Below are positions 9,181-16,606 of a stretch of 40,629 nt of DNA, in pieces (within the stretch, counting starts at the first letter, position 1; the number at the start of each line of letters is the position of its first letter). The position numbers and the translations under genes were made by a program. The notes beneath the pieces were generated by a model that ran no database searches, was not told the origin of the DNA, and saw nothing but the letters and a program-made list of their open reading frames with translations. Source of the DNA: DASYLJ01 sp964432595 (GTDB lineage: Bacteria > Desulfobacterota > Binatia > DP-6). The stretch lies in contig CAYSOF010000041.1 in assembly GCA_964432595.1 (NCBI GenBank), positions 1-40,629 of the forward strand. Reading direction: 5' to 3'.

Positions 9181-9199
9181 GTGACGAGGAGGTGGGGGG

Positions 9200-10369
9200 A
9201 TGACGCTGGCGTCCAGCAGACGACGCGCCTCGCGCAACCTCGGCCTGGTGCTCTCGGGCGGCGGCGCCCGCGGCGCCTTCCAGGTCGGAGTCTACGAGCG
9301 GCTCCTCGAGGACGAGCGCTTCGCGAACGGGCCGGCGATGATGTCGGGCACGTCGGCGGGCGGCATCAACGCGGCGCTGATCGCCGCCGGGAAGACGCCG
9401 CGCGAGATGCTCGCGTTCTGGCGCGGGATCGCCGACGACCCGCCGGTCGTCGCGAGCCCGCTGTTCTTCGACGGCGTGCTGCGCGGGCTGGTGCGGCTGA
9501 CGCTCGAAGAGTCGCGGCACTGGGTCGAGAGCCTGCTGCCGCTCCGCGCGTTCCTGCAGCGCCTGCGGAACCATCTCTCGCCGTCGCCGGCCAACGTCCT
9601 GGCTCTCTGGGTCGAGTACCTCCTGACCGCGCGGTTCGAGCTGGTGAGCCGCTTCCTCGAGACGATTCGCGAGCCCTTCGTCGCCGACACGGCGCCGCTG
9701 CGCGAGCGGCTCGTGGAAGTGTTCGGCGGCGAGCGCGTGCCCAATCGCGGCGCGCGGCTCGCCATCAATACCGTCGACGCGCATACGGGACGCGTCGTGC
9801 GGTTCGTGACGGCGCCGGCACCGGCGACGCGCTCGCCCGATTACGTCGTCGTCGATGCGATCACCGTGGACATGGTGCTCGCCAGCGCGAGCATCCCGCT
9901 GCTGTTTCCGCCGGTGCGCATCGGCCCGCATCTCCTGTGGGACGGCGGGCTGCTCGTGAACACGCCGCTGGCACCCGTCGTGACCCTCGGCGCCGAGGAG
10001 ATCGTGACGGTGCTCGTGACGGAGCCGGCCGAAGGGGCGAGCGGGGGCCTCGTCCACTTCGGCCGCGCCGTCGAGCGCTCCGTCGATAGCTTTCTCGAGA
10101 ACGCCTACAACATCGACCGCAAGCTTCTGCTCGAGCGCAATCGGGTGGCGCGGCTCCAGGGCGGGCCGTATCGGGCCGTCACGCTGTACGAGGCAGTGCG
10201 GCCCGCGCGCGACGCCTGCTTCAGCGCGGGGTCGTATCTGTACTTCGAGCGGCGCGTGATCCAGTCGATGTACGAGGCGGGGCGGCGGGCTGCATCGACA
10301 TGGCTCCTCCATGGGCCGCGCGTCGACGAGCTCGACGAGCCCGAAGGAGCGGCCGGACTCGGGGCGTGA
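9200..10369 (+). CDS. Patatin-like phospholipase family protein (RssA-like)
   Basis: A 389-aa Ser-Asp dyad acyl hydrolase. The oxyanion loop GGGARG (20-25), the nucleophile Ser52 in GTSAGG and Asp248 in WDGGLLVNTPL define a complete patatin active site. Such enzymes release fatty acids from phospholipids or other esters at membranes. No signal peptide is visible; the basic N-terminus (ASSRRRASRN) may favour membrane contact. The C-terminal 100 residues (AFDNIDRK-type helices around 300-345) match the longer bacterial patatin layout. The ATG is preceded by a strong GAGGAGGTGGGGGG. It stands alone after the 9149-9180 hairpin, so it may have its own promoter or receive read-through. Confidence 0.92.
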   Translation: MTLASSRRRASRNLGLVLSGGGARGAFQVGVYERLLEDERFANGPAMMSGTSAGGINAALIAAGKTPREMLAFWRGIADDPPVVASPLFFDGVLRGLVRLTLEESRHWVESLLPLRAFLQRLRNHLSPSPANVLALWVEYLLTARFELVSRFLETIREPFVADTAPLRERLVEVFGGERVPNRGARLAINTVDAHTGRVVRFVTAPAPATRSPDYVVVDAITVDMVLASASIPLLFPPVRIGPHLLWDGGLLVNTPLAPVVTLGAEEIVTVLVTEPAEGASGGLVHFGRAVERSVDSFLENAYNIDRKLLLERNRVARLQGGPYRAVTLYEAVRPARDACFSAGSYLYFERRVIQSMYEAGRRAASTWLLHGPRVDELDEPEGAAGLGA

Positions 10370-10606
10370 GTTCGCGTCTGCGGCGGCGAGGCGGCACCGG
10401 GGACGGGCTACGCGCTCCGTCCTCGCTGCAAGCGCGCCGTCCAAGCGCCGCAACTGCACAACGGTAAGCGTAGCGCGCGCTAGCAGCTGCGGGAGCGCTA
10501 TGCCCATCCCCGGCGCCGCCTCGCCGCCGCTTCGCGACGGCTCGCTCCGCTCGCGCCCCTCCTGCTGTCGCGTCGGTGTTCGACGCGGGGCCCTTGTTTT
10601 CGCTCT

Positions 10607-11023
10607 TTAGGAGATCTTGCGGCGCAATGCCGCAACGGAGAGCTTCGGGCGCGCCGGATCGCTCTTTGCGGCCGGGGGGAATGCGATCACGCGGCCACCC
10701 TTGGCGCGGAGTTGCCAGTCGTCGGCGGTGGCGAGCTCGCGGTCGAGGGCGTCGCGGAACTGCTGGGGGTCGAGGGCGAGGCCGATGCAGACGTTGTGGA
10801 ACGAGAGGGGCCAGCTCGCATCGTCCGACGCGAACCACGCCAGCGTGTCGACCACGGTGCGACGGCTGTGCGGGTGCCTGCCGAAGGCGTACTCGCGCAG
10901 CAACGCGACCGCGTCGAGCAGCACCGCGAGCATCAAGCGATCCTCGGGGATGCGCGGCTCGTCGAGGTGCAGGAGCATCTCGGACGCGAATCCCTGATCG
11001 GTGGCTGCGGCGGATCGGCGCAT
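10607..11023 (-). CDS. Conserved-type hypothetical protein, 138 aa
   Basis: I do not recognise a characterised family. The soluble 138-aa product has a central helix-rich block (RIPEDRLMLAVLLDAVALLREYAFG; compact, Leu/Ala-rich), then a Trp/Phe-containing segment (LAWFASDDASWPLSFHNVC) and a basic tail ending LRRKIS. Wording such as 'RIPEDRLMLAVLLDA' is familiar to me from small hypothetical proteins of deltaproteobacterial genomes, but I cannot name a function. The ATG at 11023 is chosen because it follows an inverted repeat carrying an AAGAAG Shine-Dalgarno-like loop; the frame is also open to 11107. It is on the same strand as gatCAB, 139 bp downstream of gatB. Confidence 0.65.
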   Translation of the reverse strand: MRRSAAATDQGFASEMLLHLDEPRIPEDRLMLAVLLDAVALLREYAFGRHPHSRRTVVDTLAWFASDDASWPLSFHNVCIGLALDPQQFRDALDRELATADDWQLRAKGGRVIAFPPAAKSDPARPKLSVAALRRKIS

Positions 11024-11027
11024 CGTC

Positions 11028-11055
11028 GTTCGTCTCGCTTCTTGTCTAGACGAAC
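11028..11055 (-). promoter_or_regulatory. Inverted repeat just upstream of the 10607-11023 gene
   Basis: GTTCGTCT (11028-11035) and AGACGAAC (11048-11055) are perfect inverted repeats around a 12-nt loop; the loop side also holds the palindrome GTCTAGAC. In the mRNA this would be a hairpin 4 nt from the start codon with a purine-rich AAGAAG in the loop. It could instead be a DNA operator. Confidence 0.45.
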
Positions 11056-11162
11056 CGCACGAAGAAAACCACCGAAATGTGCGCTTGCGAGCGGAACATT
11101 CCGCCACGAATGTCGCGCGTGTGCGCGCCGCTACGCCGAATGCCCTACGACGATCGGGCGAT

Positions 11163-12626
11163 TCAGCTCGCGAGTGCCTTGCGCAACAGCTCCTGCGCGA
11201 GCTGCGGGTTCGCCTTGCCGCCCGTCGCCTTCATCAGCTTGCCGACGAGGAAGCCCAGTACCTTGTCCTTCCCGGCACGGAACTGCGCGACCTGGTCGGG
11301 ATTCTCGGCGATCACCGCGGCGACGGCCTGCTCGAGCGCACCGACGTCGCTCACCTGGCCGAGCCCTTCCTCGACGACGAGCGCGTCCGGATCGGCGTTC
11401 GTCCCGAGCAGGCGCGGCAGCAGCTTCTTCGCGGTGTTGCGGTTCACGGTGCCGCGCTCGACGAGCTGGCACAGTCGTGCCAGCTGCACCGGCGTCAGCG
11501 GCCAGTCGCGAATGACGAGCTGCTCGTCGAGCTTCTGCTCGCGCACGATGCGCAGCAACTCGGTGGTGATCCAGTTGGCGAGCTCCTTCGGCGAGGCGCC
11601 CTCCGCGATACCCGATTCGAAGTAGTCGGCGACGTCCTTCCGCTGCGTCAGCACGTCGGCGTCGTACTCGGAGAGGCCGTGCGCGTCGACGAAGCGCCGG
11701 CAGCGCGCCGACGGCAGCTCCGGCATCGACGCACGGATCTCGTCGACCCACGCGCGCTCGACGACCAGCGGCTGCAGATCCGGCTCGGGGAAGTAGCGGT
11801 AGTCGTGCGCGCTCTCCTTGCTGCGCATGGACCGCGTCTCCTCGCGGTCGACGTCCCAGAGCCGCGTCTCCTGCACCAGCTTCTCGCCCGTCTGGTGGGC
11901 GCGCACCTGGCGGCCCAGCTCGTAGGCGATGGCGCGCTCGACGTTCCGGAACGAGTTCATGTTCTTGATCTCGACCTTCGTGCCGAGCTCGGCCGCGCCG
12001 ATGCGGCGGACCGACACGTTCGCGTCGCAGCGGAAGCTGCCTTCTTCCATGTTGCCGTCGCAGATCTCGAGGTACTGGAGGATCGAGCGGAGCGTACGCA
12101 GGTAGGCGCCGGCCTCCGCGGGGCTCCGCATGTCGGGCTCGCTGACGATTTCGAGCAGCGGCACCGTCGAGCGGTTGAAGTCCACGAGGCTGCCCGACGC
12201 GTGCGCGTCGTGGATGTTCTTGCCCGTGTCCTCCTCCATGTGGATGCGCGTGAGCCCGATCCGGCGCGGCTGGTCCTCGACGACGAGATCGAGCCACCCC
12301 GCGACGCAGATCGGCGCCTCGTACATGCTGATCTGGTAGCCCTTCGGGAGGTCCGGGTAGAAGTAGTTCTTGCGCGCGAAGCGCGAGCGCTCGGCGATGG
12401 AGCAGTTCGTCGCCAGGCCGGCGCGGATGGCGAACTCGACGACGCGACGGTTGAGCACGGGCAGCACGCCGGGCATGCCGAGGCACACCGGGCAGACGTT
12501 CGTGTTCGGATCGGCGCCGAAGGCGGCGGAGCAGCCGCAGAAGATCTTGGAGCGGGTCTGCAGCTCCGCGTGGACCTCGAGCCCGATGACCGCCTCGAAG
12601 CCGTCCTGCGTCCACGGCGTGCTCAC
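11163..12626 (-). CDS. gatB: Asp/Glu-tRNA(Asn/Gln) amidotransferase subunit GatB
   Basis: GatB is the kinase/tRNA-binding subunit of the GatCAB transamidosome, which converts Glu-tRNA(Gln) and/or Asp-tRNA(Asn) to the correct amide. The 487 residues are a normal length. The N-terminal hallmark GLEVHAEL and the zinc ligands C30-x-C32 and C45-x2-C48 are present, as is the later STVPLLEIVSEPD region. The tail carries the YqeY-like helical domain (LVGKLMKATGGKANP). The GTG start at 12626 overlaps the gatA TGA (GTGA). The longer open frame upstream is only a shadow of gatA. Confidence 0.97.
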   Translation of the reverse strand: MSTPWTQDGFEAVIGLEVHAELQTRSKIFCGCSAAFGADPNTNVCPVCLGMPGVLPVLNRRVVEFAIRAGLATNCSIAERSRFARKNYFYPDLPKGYQISMYEAPICVAGWLDLVVEDQPRRIGLTRIHMEEDTGKNIHDAHASGSLVDFNRSTVPLLEIVSEPDMRSPAEAGAYLRTLRSILQYLEICDGNMEEGSFRCDANVSVRRIGAAELGTKVEIKNMNSFRNVERAIAYELGRQVRAHQTGEKLVQETRLWDVDREETRSMRSKESAHDYRYFPEPDLQPLVVERAWVDEIRASMPELPSARCRRFVDAHGLSEYDADVLTQRKDVADYFESGIAEGASPKELANWITTELLRIVREQKLDEQLVIRDWPLTPVQLARLCQLVERGTVNRNTAKKLLPRLLGTNADPDALVVEEGLGQVSDVGALEQAVAAVIAENPDQVAQFRAGKDKVLGFLVGKLMKATGGKANPQLAQELLRKALAS

Positions 12627-14086
12627 AGTGACGGCCCCCGCAGCTTCCAGTCCGACGCCGCCTCGTAGGCGGCGGCGATGCGCAGCAGCGTCGCTTCGTC
12701 GAAGGCCTTGCCGATGAGCTGGAGGCCGATGGGAAGACCGGCGCCGTCGAGCCCGCACGGCACCGAGAGGGCCGGGATGCCCGCGAGCGGCACGGCGATC
12801 GTCAGGATGTCGGACAGGTACATCGTGAGCGGATCGTCGGTACGCTCGCCGACGCGGAAGGCGGTGGACGGAGCCACTGGCGAGACCAGCGCGTCGACGC
12901 GCTCGAATGCCTGCTCGAAGTCGCGGCGGATCAGCGTCCGCACCTGCTGCGCCTTCAGGTAGTAGGCGTCGTAGTAGCCGGCGGAGAGCGCGTACGTGCC
13001 GAGCATGATCCGGCGCTTCACCTCGCGGCCGAAGCCGGCGGCGCGCGAGCGCTCGTACATCTCGCCGAGCCCGCCGCCGCCGGCGGTCCGCAGGCCGTAG
13101 CGGACGCCGTCGTAGCGGGCGAGGTTCGAGGACGCCTCCGCGCTCGTGACGAGGTAGTACGTGGCGATCGCGTACTCCGTGTGCGGCAGCGAGACGGGCT
13201 CGACCGTCGCGCCGAGCGACTCGAGCGTGGCGACCGCGTTGCGGACGGCCGACTCCACCTCCGGCTGCATGCCCTCGACGAAGTATTCCTTCGGCAGGCC
13301 GAGGCGGAGCCCGCGGACGCCGCCGTCGAGCGCCTCGGTGAACGACGGGACGGGGCGCTGCGACGCCGTCGAGTCGCGCGCATCGTGACCGGCGACGGCC
13401 TGCAGCACGAGCGCCGCGTCGGCGACGTCGCGCGCGAGCGGGCCGACCTGGTCGAGCGACGACGCGAACGCGATGACGCCGTAGCGCGACACGCGGCCGT
13501 ACGTCGGCTTCATGCCGACGACGCCGCAGAACGACGCCGGCAGGCGGATGGAGCCGCCCGTGTCGCTGCCGAGCGACGCGTGGACTTCCCGGGCCGCCAC
13601 GGCCGCCGCGGAGCCGCCCGACGAGCCGCCCGGGACCCGCTCGTGGTCCCACGGGTTGCGCGTGTCGCCGAGGGCCGAGTTCTCCGTCGACGAGCCCATC
13701 GCGAACTCGTCGCAGTTGAGCTTGCCGACGAGCACGGCGCCCGCCTGGCGCAGGCGCGCGGCGACGGTCGCGTCGTACGGCGGCACGAAGCCCTCGAGGA
13801 TGCGCGAGGCGGCGGTCGTGCGGATGCCCGTCGTGCAGATGTTGTCCTTGAGGCCGACGGGGACGCCGGCCAGCGGGCCCGGATCGTCGCCCGCGGCGAC
13901 GCGCCGGTCGATCTCGGCGGCGGCCGCGAGGGCCTCGTCGGAGGCGACCGTGAGGAACGCGCCGACCCTGGGCTCGACGGACTCGATGCGGTCCAGCGCC
14001 GCACGGGTCAGCTCGACGGCGGAGATCTCGCGGCGGCGAACGCGCGCGGCGGCGTCACGGGCGGGCAGATCGTACAGGGCGCTCAT
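12623..14086 (-). CDS. gatA: Asp/Glu-tRNA(Asn/Gln) amidotransferase subunit GatA
   Basis: GatA is the glutaminase subunit that frees ammonia for GatB. The amidase signature is complete: Lys80 (VGLKDN), Ser155 in the GGSSGGSAAAV loop and the nucleophile Ser179 in SDTGGSIRLPASFCG. At 487 aa it is standard. The ATG at 14086 lies 25 bp after the gatC stop. The gene order is gatC-gatA-gatB with coupled translation into gatB. The presence of GatCAB implies that this organism makes at least one of Gln-tRNA(Gln) or Asn-tRNA(Asn) indirectly. Confidence 0.97.
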   Translation of the reverse strand: MSALYDLPARDAAARVRRREISAVELTRAALDRIESVEPRVGAFLTVASDEALAAAAEIDRRVAAGDDPGPLAGVPVGLKDNICTTGIRTTAASRILEGFVPPYDATVAARLRQAGAVLVGKLNCDEFAMGSSTENSALGDTRNPWDHERVPGGSSGGSAAAVAAREVHASLGSDTGGSIRLPASFCGVVGMKPTYGRVSRYGVIAFASSLDQVGPLARDVADAALVLQAVAGHDARDSTASQRPVPSFTEALDGGVRGLRLGLPKEYFVEGMQPEVESAVRNAVATLESLGATVEPVSLPHTEYAIATYYLVTSAEASSNLARYDGVRYGLRTAGGGGLGEMYERSRAAGFGREVKRRIMLGTYALSAGYYDAYYLKAQQVRTLIRRDFEQAFERVDALVSPVAPSTAFRVGERTDDPLTMYLSDILTIAVPLAGIPALSVPCGLDGAGLPIGLQLIGKAFDEATLLRIAAAYEAASDWKLRGPSL

Positions 14087-14111
14087 GCGGATTCAGGACG
14101 GGCCGGTGATG

Positions 14112-14399
14112 CTACTCGATGATCTTCGGGACGCGGAACAGACGGCCGTCACGCGCGGGCGCGTTCGCGAGGAGCGCGTCGCCGGCCGGCTCGTTCGTGA
14201 CGGCGTCGTCCCGCATGGGGATCGGGACGTCCTCGACGTGGGCCATCGGCTCGATGCCGCTGGTGTCGAGCGTCGCCAGGCGCGTGAACGCATCCAGGAT
14301 GTGGTCCAGGTCGGCGGTGAGGCGTGCCTCCTCGTCGTCCTCGAGGCGCAGCCGCGCCAGCGAGGCGACCCGACGGACCTCGTCCCGCGTGATGGCCAC
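14112..14399 (-). CDS. gatC: Asp/Glu-tRNA(Asn/Gln) amidotransferase subunit GatC
   Basis: A 95-aa stabilising subunit that wraps around the GatA-GatB interface. Typical GatC features are EVRRVASLARLRL at the N-terminus, a central helix pair (TADLDHILDAFTRLATLD) and the end motif LFRVPKIIE. The start is GTG at 14399. No Shine-Dalgarno is visible; instead a -10-like TAACAA ends 6 nt before the start codon, which predicts a leaderless gatCAB transcript. Confidence 0.95.
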   Translation of the reverse strand: MAITRDEVRRVASLARLRLEDDEEARLTADLDHILDAFTRLATLDTSGIEPMAHVEDVPIPMRDDAVTNEPAGDALLANAPARDGRLFRVPKIIE

Positions 14400-14405
14400 C
14401 CGGGT

Positions 14406-14434
14406 TTGTTACCGCACGACCCCTTGCGCCGCAA
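14406..14434 (-). promoter_or_regulatory. Candidate promoter of gatCAB (leaderless type)
   Basis: On the minus strand: TTGCGG (14434-14429), a 17-bp spacer and TAACAA (14411-14406), then 6 nt to the gatC GTG. It is back-to-back with the yraN promoter, which has the same -35 hexamer and the same spacing. Confidence 0.5.
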
Positions 14435-14445
14435 TGCGCACAACC

Positions 14446-14474
14446 TTGCGGAGCCTCCGGACCGCGAGTAATGT
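14446..14474 (+). promoter_or_regulatory. Candidate promoter of yraN-serS
   Basis: TTGCGG (14446-14451), a 17-bp spacer and TAATGT (14469-14474). The ATG of yraN begins 9 nt after the -10, so the predicted transcription start is within about 3 nt of the start codon. Confidence 0.5.
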
Positions 14475-14483
14475 CGCCCGCCG

Positions 14484-14849
14484 ATGACGGGGCGGGGGGA
14501 GCTCGGACGGCGTGGCGAAGCCGTGGCCGAGGGCTTCCTGCGCGACCGTCGGTACACCATCGTGGCTCGCAACTTCCGCTGCCGTGCCGGGGAGATCGAC
14601 CTGGTGGCGCTCGACGGCGCCACGCTGGTCTTCGTCGAGGTGCGCAGTCGGCGCGGCACGGCCATGGGCACCCCGCTCGAGTCGGTCGACGGCCGCAAGC
14701 AGGCGCAGGTGACGCGCGTCGCGCGGCACTTCCTCGCGGCCCGCGGCTGGGCCGACCGCACCGCCCGCTTCGACGTGATCGGCGTGCGGTTCGACCGCGA
14801 GCCGCCGGACGTCGAGCACGTGCAGAACGCGTTCGACGTGGCAGGATAG
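14484..14849 (+). CDS. YraN/UPF0102-family endonuclease-fold protein
   Basis: A 121-aa protein of the UPF0102 family, a restriction-endonuclease-like fold related to Holliday-junction resolvases. Seen in sequence: GRRGEAVAEGFL at the N-terminus, the catalytic-type core GEIDLVALDG, then FVEVRSR (Asp and Glu with the E-x-K/R site), and ARFDVIGV near the C-terminus. The biochemical role of the family is poorly defined; DNA repair or recombination is usually proposed. It is divergent from gatC across 84 bp and lies 3 bp upstream of serS, so the two are probably co-transcribed. Confidence 0.9.
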   Translation: MTGRGELGRRGEAVAEGFLRDRRYTIVARNFRCRAGEIDLVALDGATLVFVEVRSRRGTAMGTPLESVDGRKQAQVTRVARHFLAARGWADRTARFDVIGVRFDREPPDVEHVQNAFDVAG

Positions 14850-14852
14850 GAC

Positions 14853-16139
14853 ATGCTCGACATCCGGGTGCTGCGGGCCGATCCCGCGGCGGCGAAGGCG
14901 GCGCTGGCGACGGTCGGCGTCGAGGCGGCGCAGGTCGACGCGGTGCTGGCCGCGGACGTGCGCCGGCGTGAGACGATCCAGGCGATCGAGACGCTGCGCG
15001 CCGAGCGGACGGCGGCGTCGAAGGCGATCCGCGACCAGCAGGACGCCGCCGCGCGCGAAGCCGCGATCGAGGCGCAGCGCGGCGTCGGCGATCGCATCGC
15101 CGCCGCCGAGGCCGCCGCCGCCGAGGCCGAGGCGGAGTTCACGCGGCAGATGCTCGAGATGCCGAACTGGCCGCATCCCGACGTGCCGGTCGGCCCCGAC
15201 GAGTCGGCCAACGTCGTCCTGCGCGAGGAGGGCACGAAGCGCACGTACGACTTCACGCCGCTGCCGCACTGGGACCTCGGTCCGCGGCTCGGCATCATCG
15301 ACTTCGAGCGTGGCGTGAAGATTTCGGGCAGCCGCTTCTACGTGCTGCGCGGCATGGGCGCGCGGCTGCAGCGCGCGCTCATCACGTGGATGCTCGACCT
15401 CCACACGCGCGAGCACGGGTACACCGAGGTGTATCCGCCGGCCATGGTGAAGCAGGAGTGCCTCGTCGGCACGGGCAACCTGCCGAAGTTCGCGGACACG
15501 CTGTACCGCGACGTCGAAGAGGACTTCTGGTGGGTGCCGACCGCCGAGGTTCCGGTGACGAACCTCTATCGCGACGAGATCCTCGACGGCGCGTCGTTGC
15601 CGATCAGGCACGTCGCGTACTCGCCGTGCTTCCGGCGCGAGCGGATGTCGGCCGGACGCGACGTCCGCGGCATCAAGCGCGGGCATCAGTTCGACAAGGT
15701 CGAGATGGTGAAGTTCGTCCATCCCGACACGTCCGACGCCGAGCTGCTGTCGATGCTGGACGACGCCGAGGACGTCTGCCGCCGGCTCGAGCTGCCGTAT
15801 CGCGTGCTCCAGATGTGCACGGGCGACCTCTCGTTTCAGGCGGCGATGAAGTACGACGTCGAGATCTGGTCGCCGGGCTGTGCCGAGTGGCTCGAGGTCA
15901 GCTCCTGCTCGAACCTCCGCGACTTCCAGGCGCGGCGTGCCGCCATCCGCTTCCGGCCGCCCGGCCCGAAGGCGAAGCCCGAGCTGGTGCACACGCTGAA
16001 CGGCTCCGGTCTGGCGTTGCCGCGGGTGCTGCTGTCGATCATCGAGACCTACCAGCGCGCCGACGGCAGCGTGGAGATCCCGGCAGTGCTGCGCCCGTAC
16101 GTGGGCGCCGACGTGATCGCCGCCGGCGATCCTACATGA
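14853..16139 (+). CDS. serS: Seryl-tRNA synthetase
   Basis: It charges tRNA-Ser and tRNA-Sec with serine. The 428-aa protein has the N-terminal long-helix coiled-coil arm (about 30-110, rich in Ala/Glu/Arg), then the class II core: PPAMVKQECLVGTGNLPKF, motif 2 (CFRRERMSAGRDVRGIKRGHQF) and motif 3 (NGSGLALPRVLLSIIE). WLEVSSCSNLRDFQARR is the serine-pocket region. Motif 2 reads RRERMSAG where many enzymes have RSEAGSAG, an accepted variant. Its 3' end overlaps the convergent lipoprotein gene by 8 bp. Two tRNA-Ser substrates are encoded in this window. Confidence 0.97.
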   Translation: MLDIRVLRADPAAAKAALATVGVEAAQVDAVLAADVRRRETIQAIETLRAERTAASKAIRDQQDAAAREAAIEAQRGVGDRIAAAEAAAAEAEAEFTRQMLEMPNWPHPDVPVGPDESANVVLREEGTKRTYDFTPLPHWDLGPRLGIIDFERGVKISGSRFYVLRGMGARLQRALITWMLDLHTREHGYTEVYPPAMVKQECLVGTGNLPKFADTLYRDVEEDFWWVPTAEVPVTNLYRDEILDGASLPIRHVAYSPCFRRERMSAGRDVRGIKRGHQFDKVEMVKFVHPDTSDAELLSMLDDAEDVCRRLELPYRVLQMCTGDLSFQAAMKYDVEIWSPGCAEWLEVSSCSNLRDFQARRAAIRFRPPGPKAKPELVHTLNGSGLALPRVLLSIIETYQRADGSVEIPAVLRPYVGADVIAAGDPT

Positions 16140-16506
16140 GGTTCGGCAGCAACGGGGCGCGGGTCGACGACACCTCGTCGGCCACCACGATGTCGTAGAG
16201 GATCTGGGAGCCGACGCGCGCCTCGGGCACGAGGACGCCTTCGACCTTGACCCAGGTGTCGATCTCCTCGTTCACGGCGCCGTTCACCTTGACGAGGACG
16301 CGGGCTTCCTTCTCGTCGGCCAGCTCGAGGAGCGTCTCGCCGCCGACGGCCTCGCGCCGGACGATGCGGCCCTTGAAGCTGACCTTCTCCTCGTAGTGCT
16401 GCTCGGGACGTAGATTGAGGTTCCCGATCGTGGTGCCACAGCCGGCGAGAATCGCCGCCGTCGCCACCGATCCCACCACTGCGAAGGCCCATCGCGGGAC
16501 GCGCAT
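16132..16506 (-). CDS. Putative OB-fold-like lipoprotein, 124 aa
   Basis: The N-terminus is a lipoprotein signal: MRVPR, a hydrophobic stretch and lipobox ILAGC with the modified Cys near residue 23. The mature part (about 100 aa) alternates strands and turns (VSFKGRIVRREAVGGETLLELAD, WVKVEGVLVPEA) in a manner resembling OB-fold lipoproteins; no enzyme motif is visible. An in-frame ATG at 16527 would give 131 aa, but 16506 places the signal peptide correctly and follows a weak TTGCAA-N17-TAGCCG element. It is divergent from the DsbA-like gene (100 bp) and tail-to-tail with serS. The function is unknown; an envelope role is inferred. Confidence 0.75.
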   Translation of the reverse strand: MRVPRWAFAVVGSVATAAILAGCGTTIGNLNLRPEQHYEEKVSFKGRIVRREAVGGETLLELADEKEARVLVKVNGAVNEEIDTWVKVEGVLVPEARVGSQILYDIVVADEVSSTRAPLLPNLM

Positions 16507-16571
16507 ACCGGGTCGGGCGGCTAGCATGCGTCCCGCAGAATTGCAAAGGAGCGTCCGCGCGGAGGCGAGGG

Positions 16572-16600
16572 TTGACGGCCCGTCGGACCACCCATAGAGG
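16572..16600 (+). promoter_or_regulatory. Weak candidate promoter overlapping the Shine-Dalgarno of the DsbA-like gene
   Basis: TTGACG (16572-16577), 17 bp, TAGAGG (16595-16600), 6 nt before the ATG at 16607. The -10 overlaps the purine-rich AGAGGGGG that could serve as a Shine-Dalgarno, so only one of the two readings can be right. Confidence 0.3.
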
Positions 16601-16606
16601 GGGCGG

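Noticed and set aside
5689..9237. 1182-codon open frame on the minus strand opposite the haem/propeller gene
   Set aside because: It mirrors the strong third-position G/C bias of the plus-strand gene, is Arg/Ala/Asp low-complexity, and the plus frame has a signal peptide, haem motifs and a Shine-Dalgarno.
10471..10482. 12-bp palindrome TAGCGCGCGCTA in the 237-bp gap after the patatin gene
   Set aside because: A short CG-alternating palindrome is expected by chance at this base composition; no second copy or flanking element was seen.
12627..13652. N-terminal extension of gatB
   Set aside because: Shadow of gatA; the GTGA overlap and GLEVHAEL near the N-terminus fix the start at 12626.
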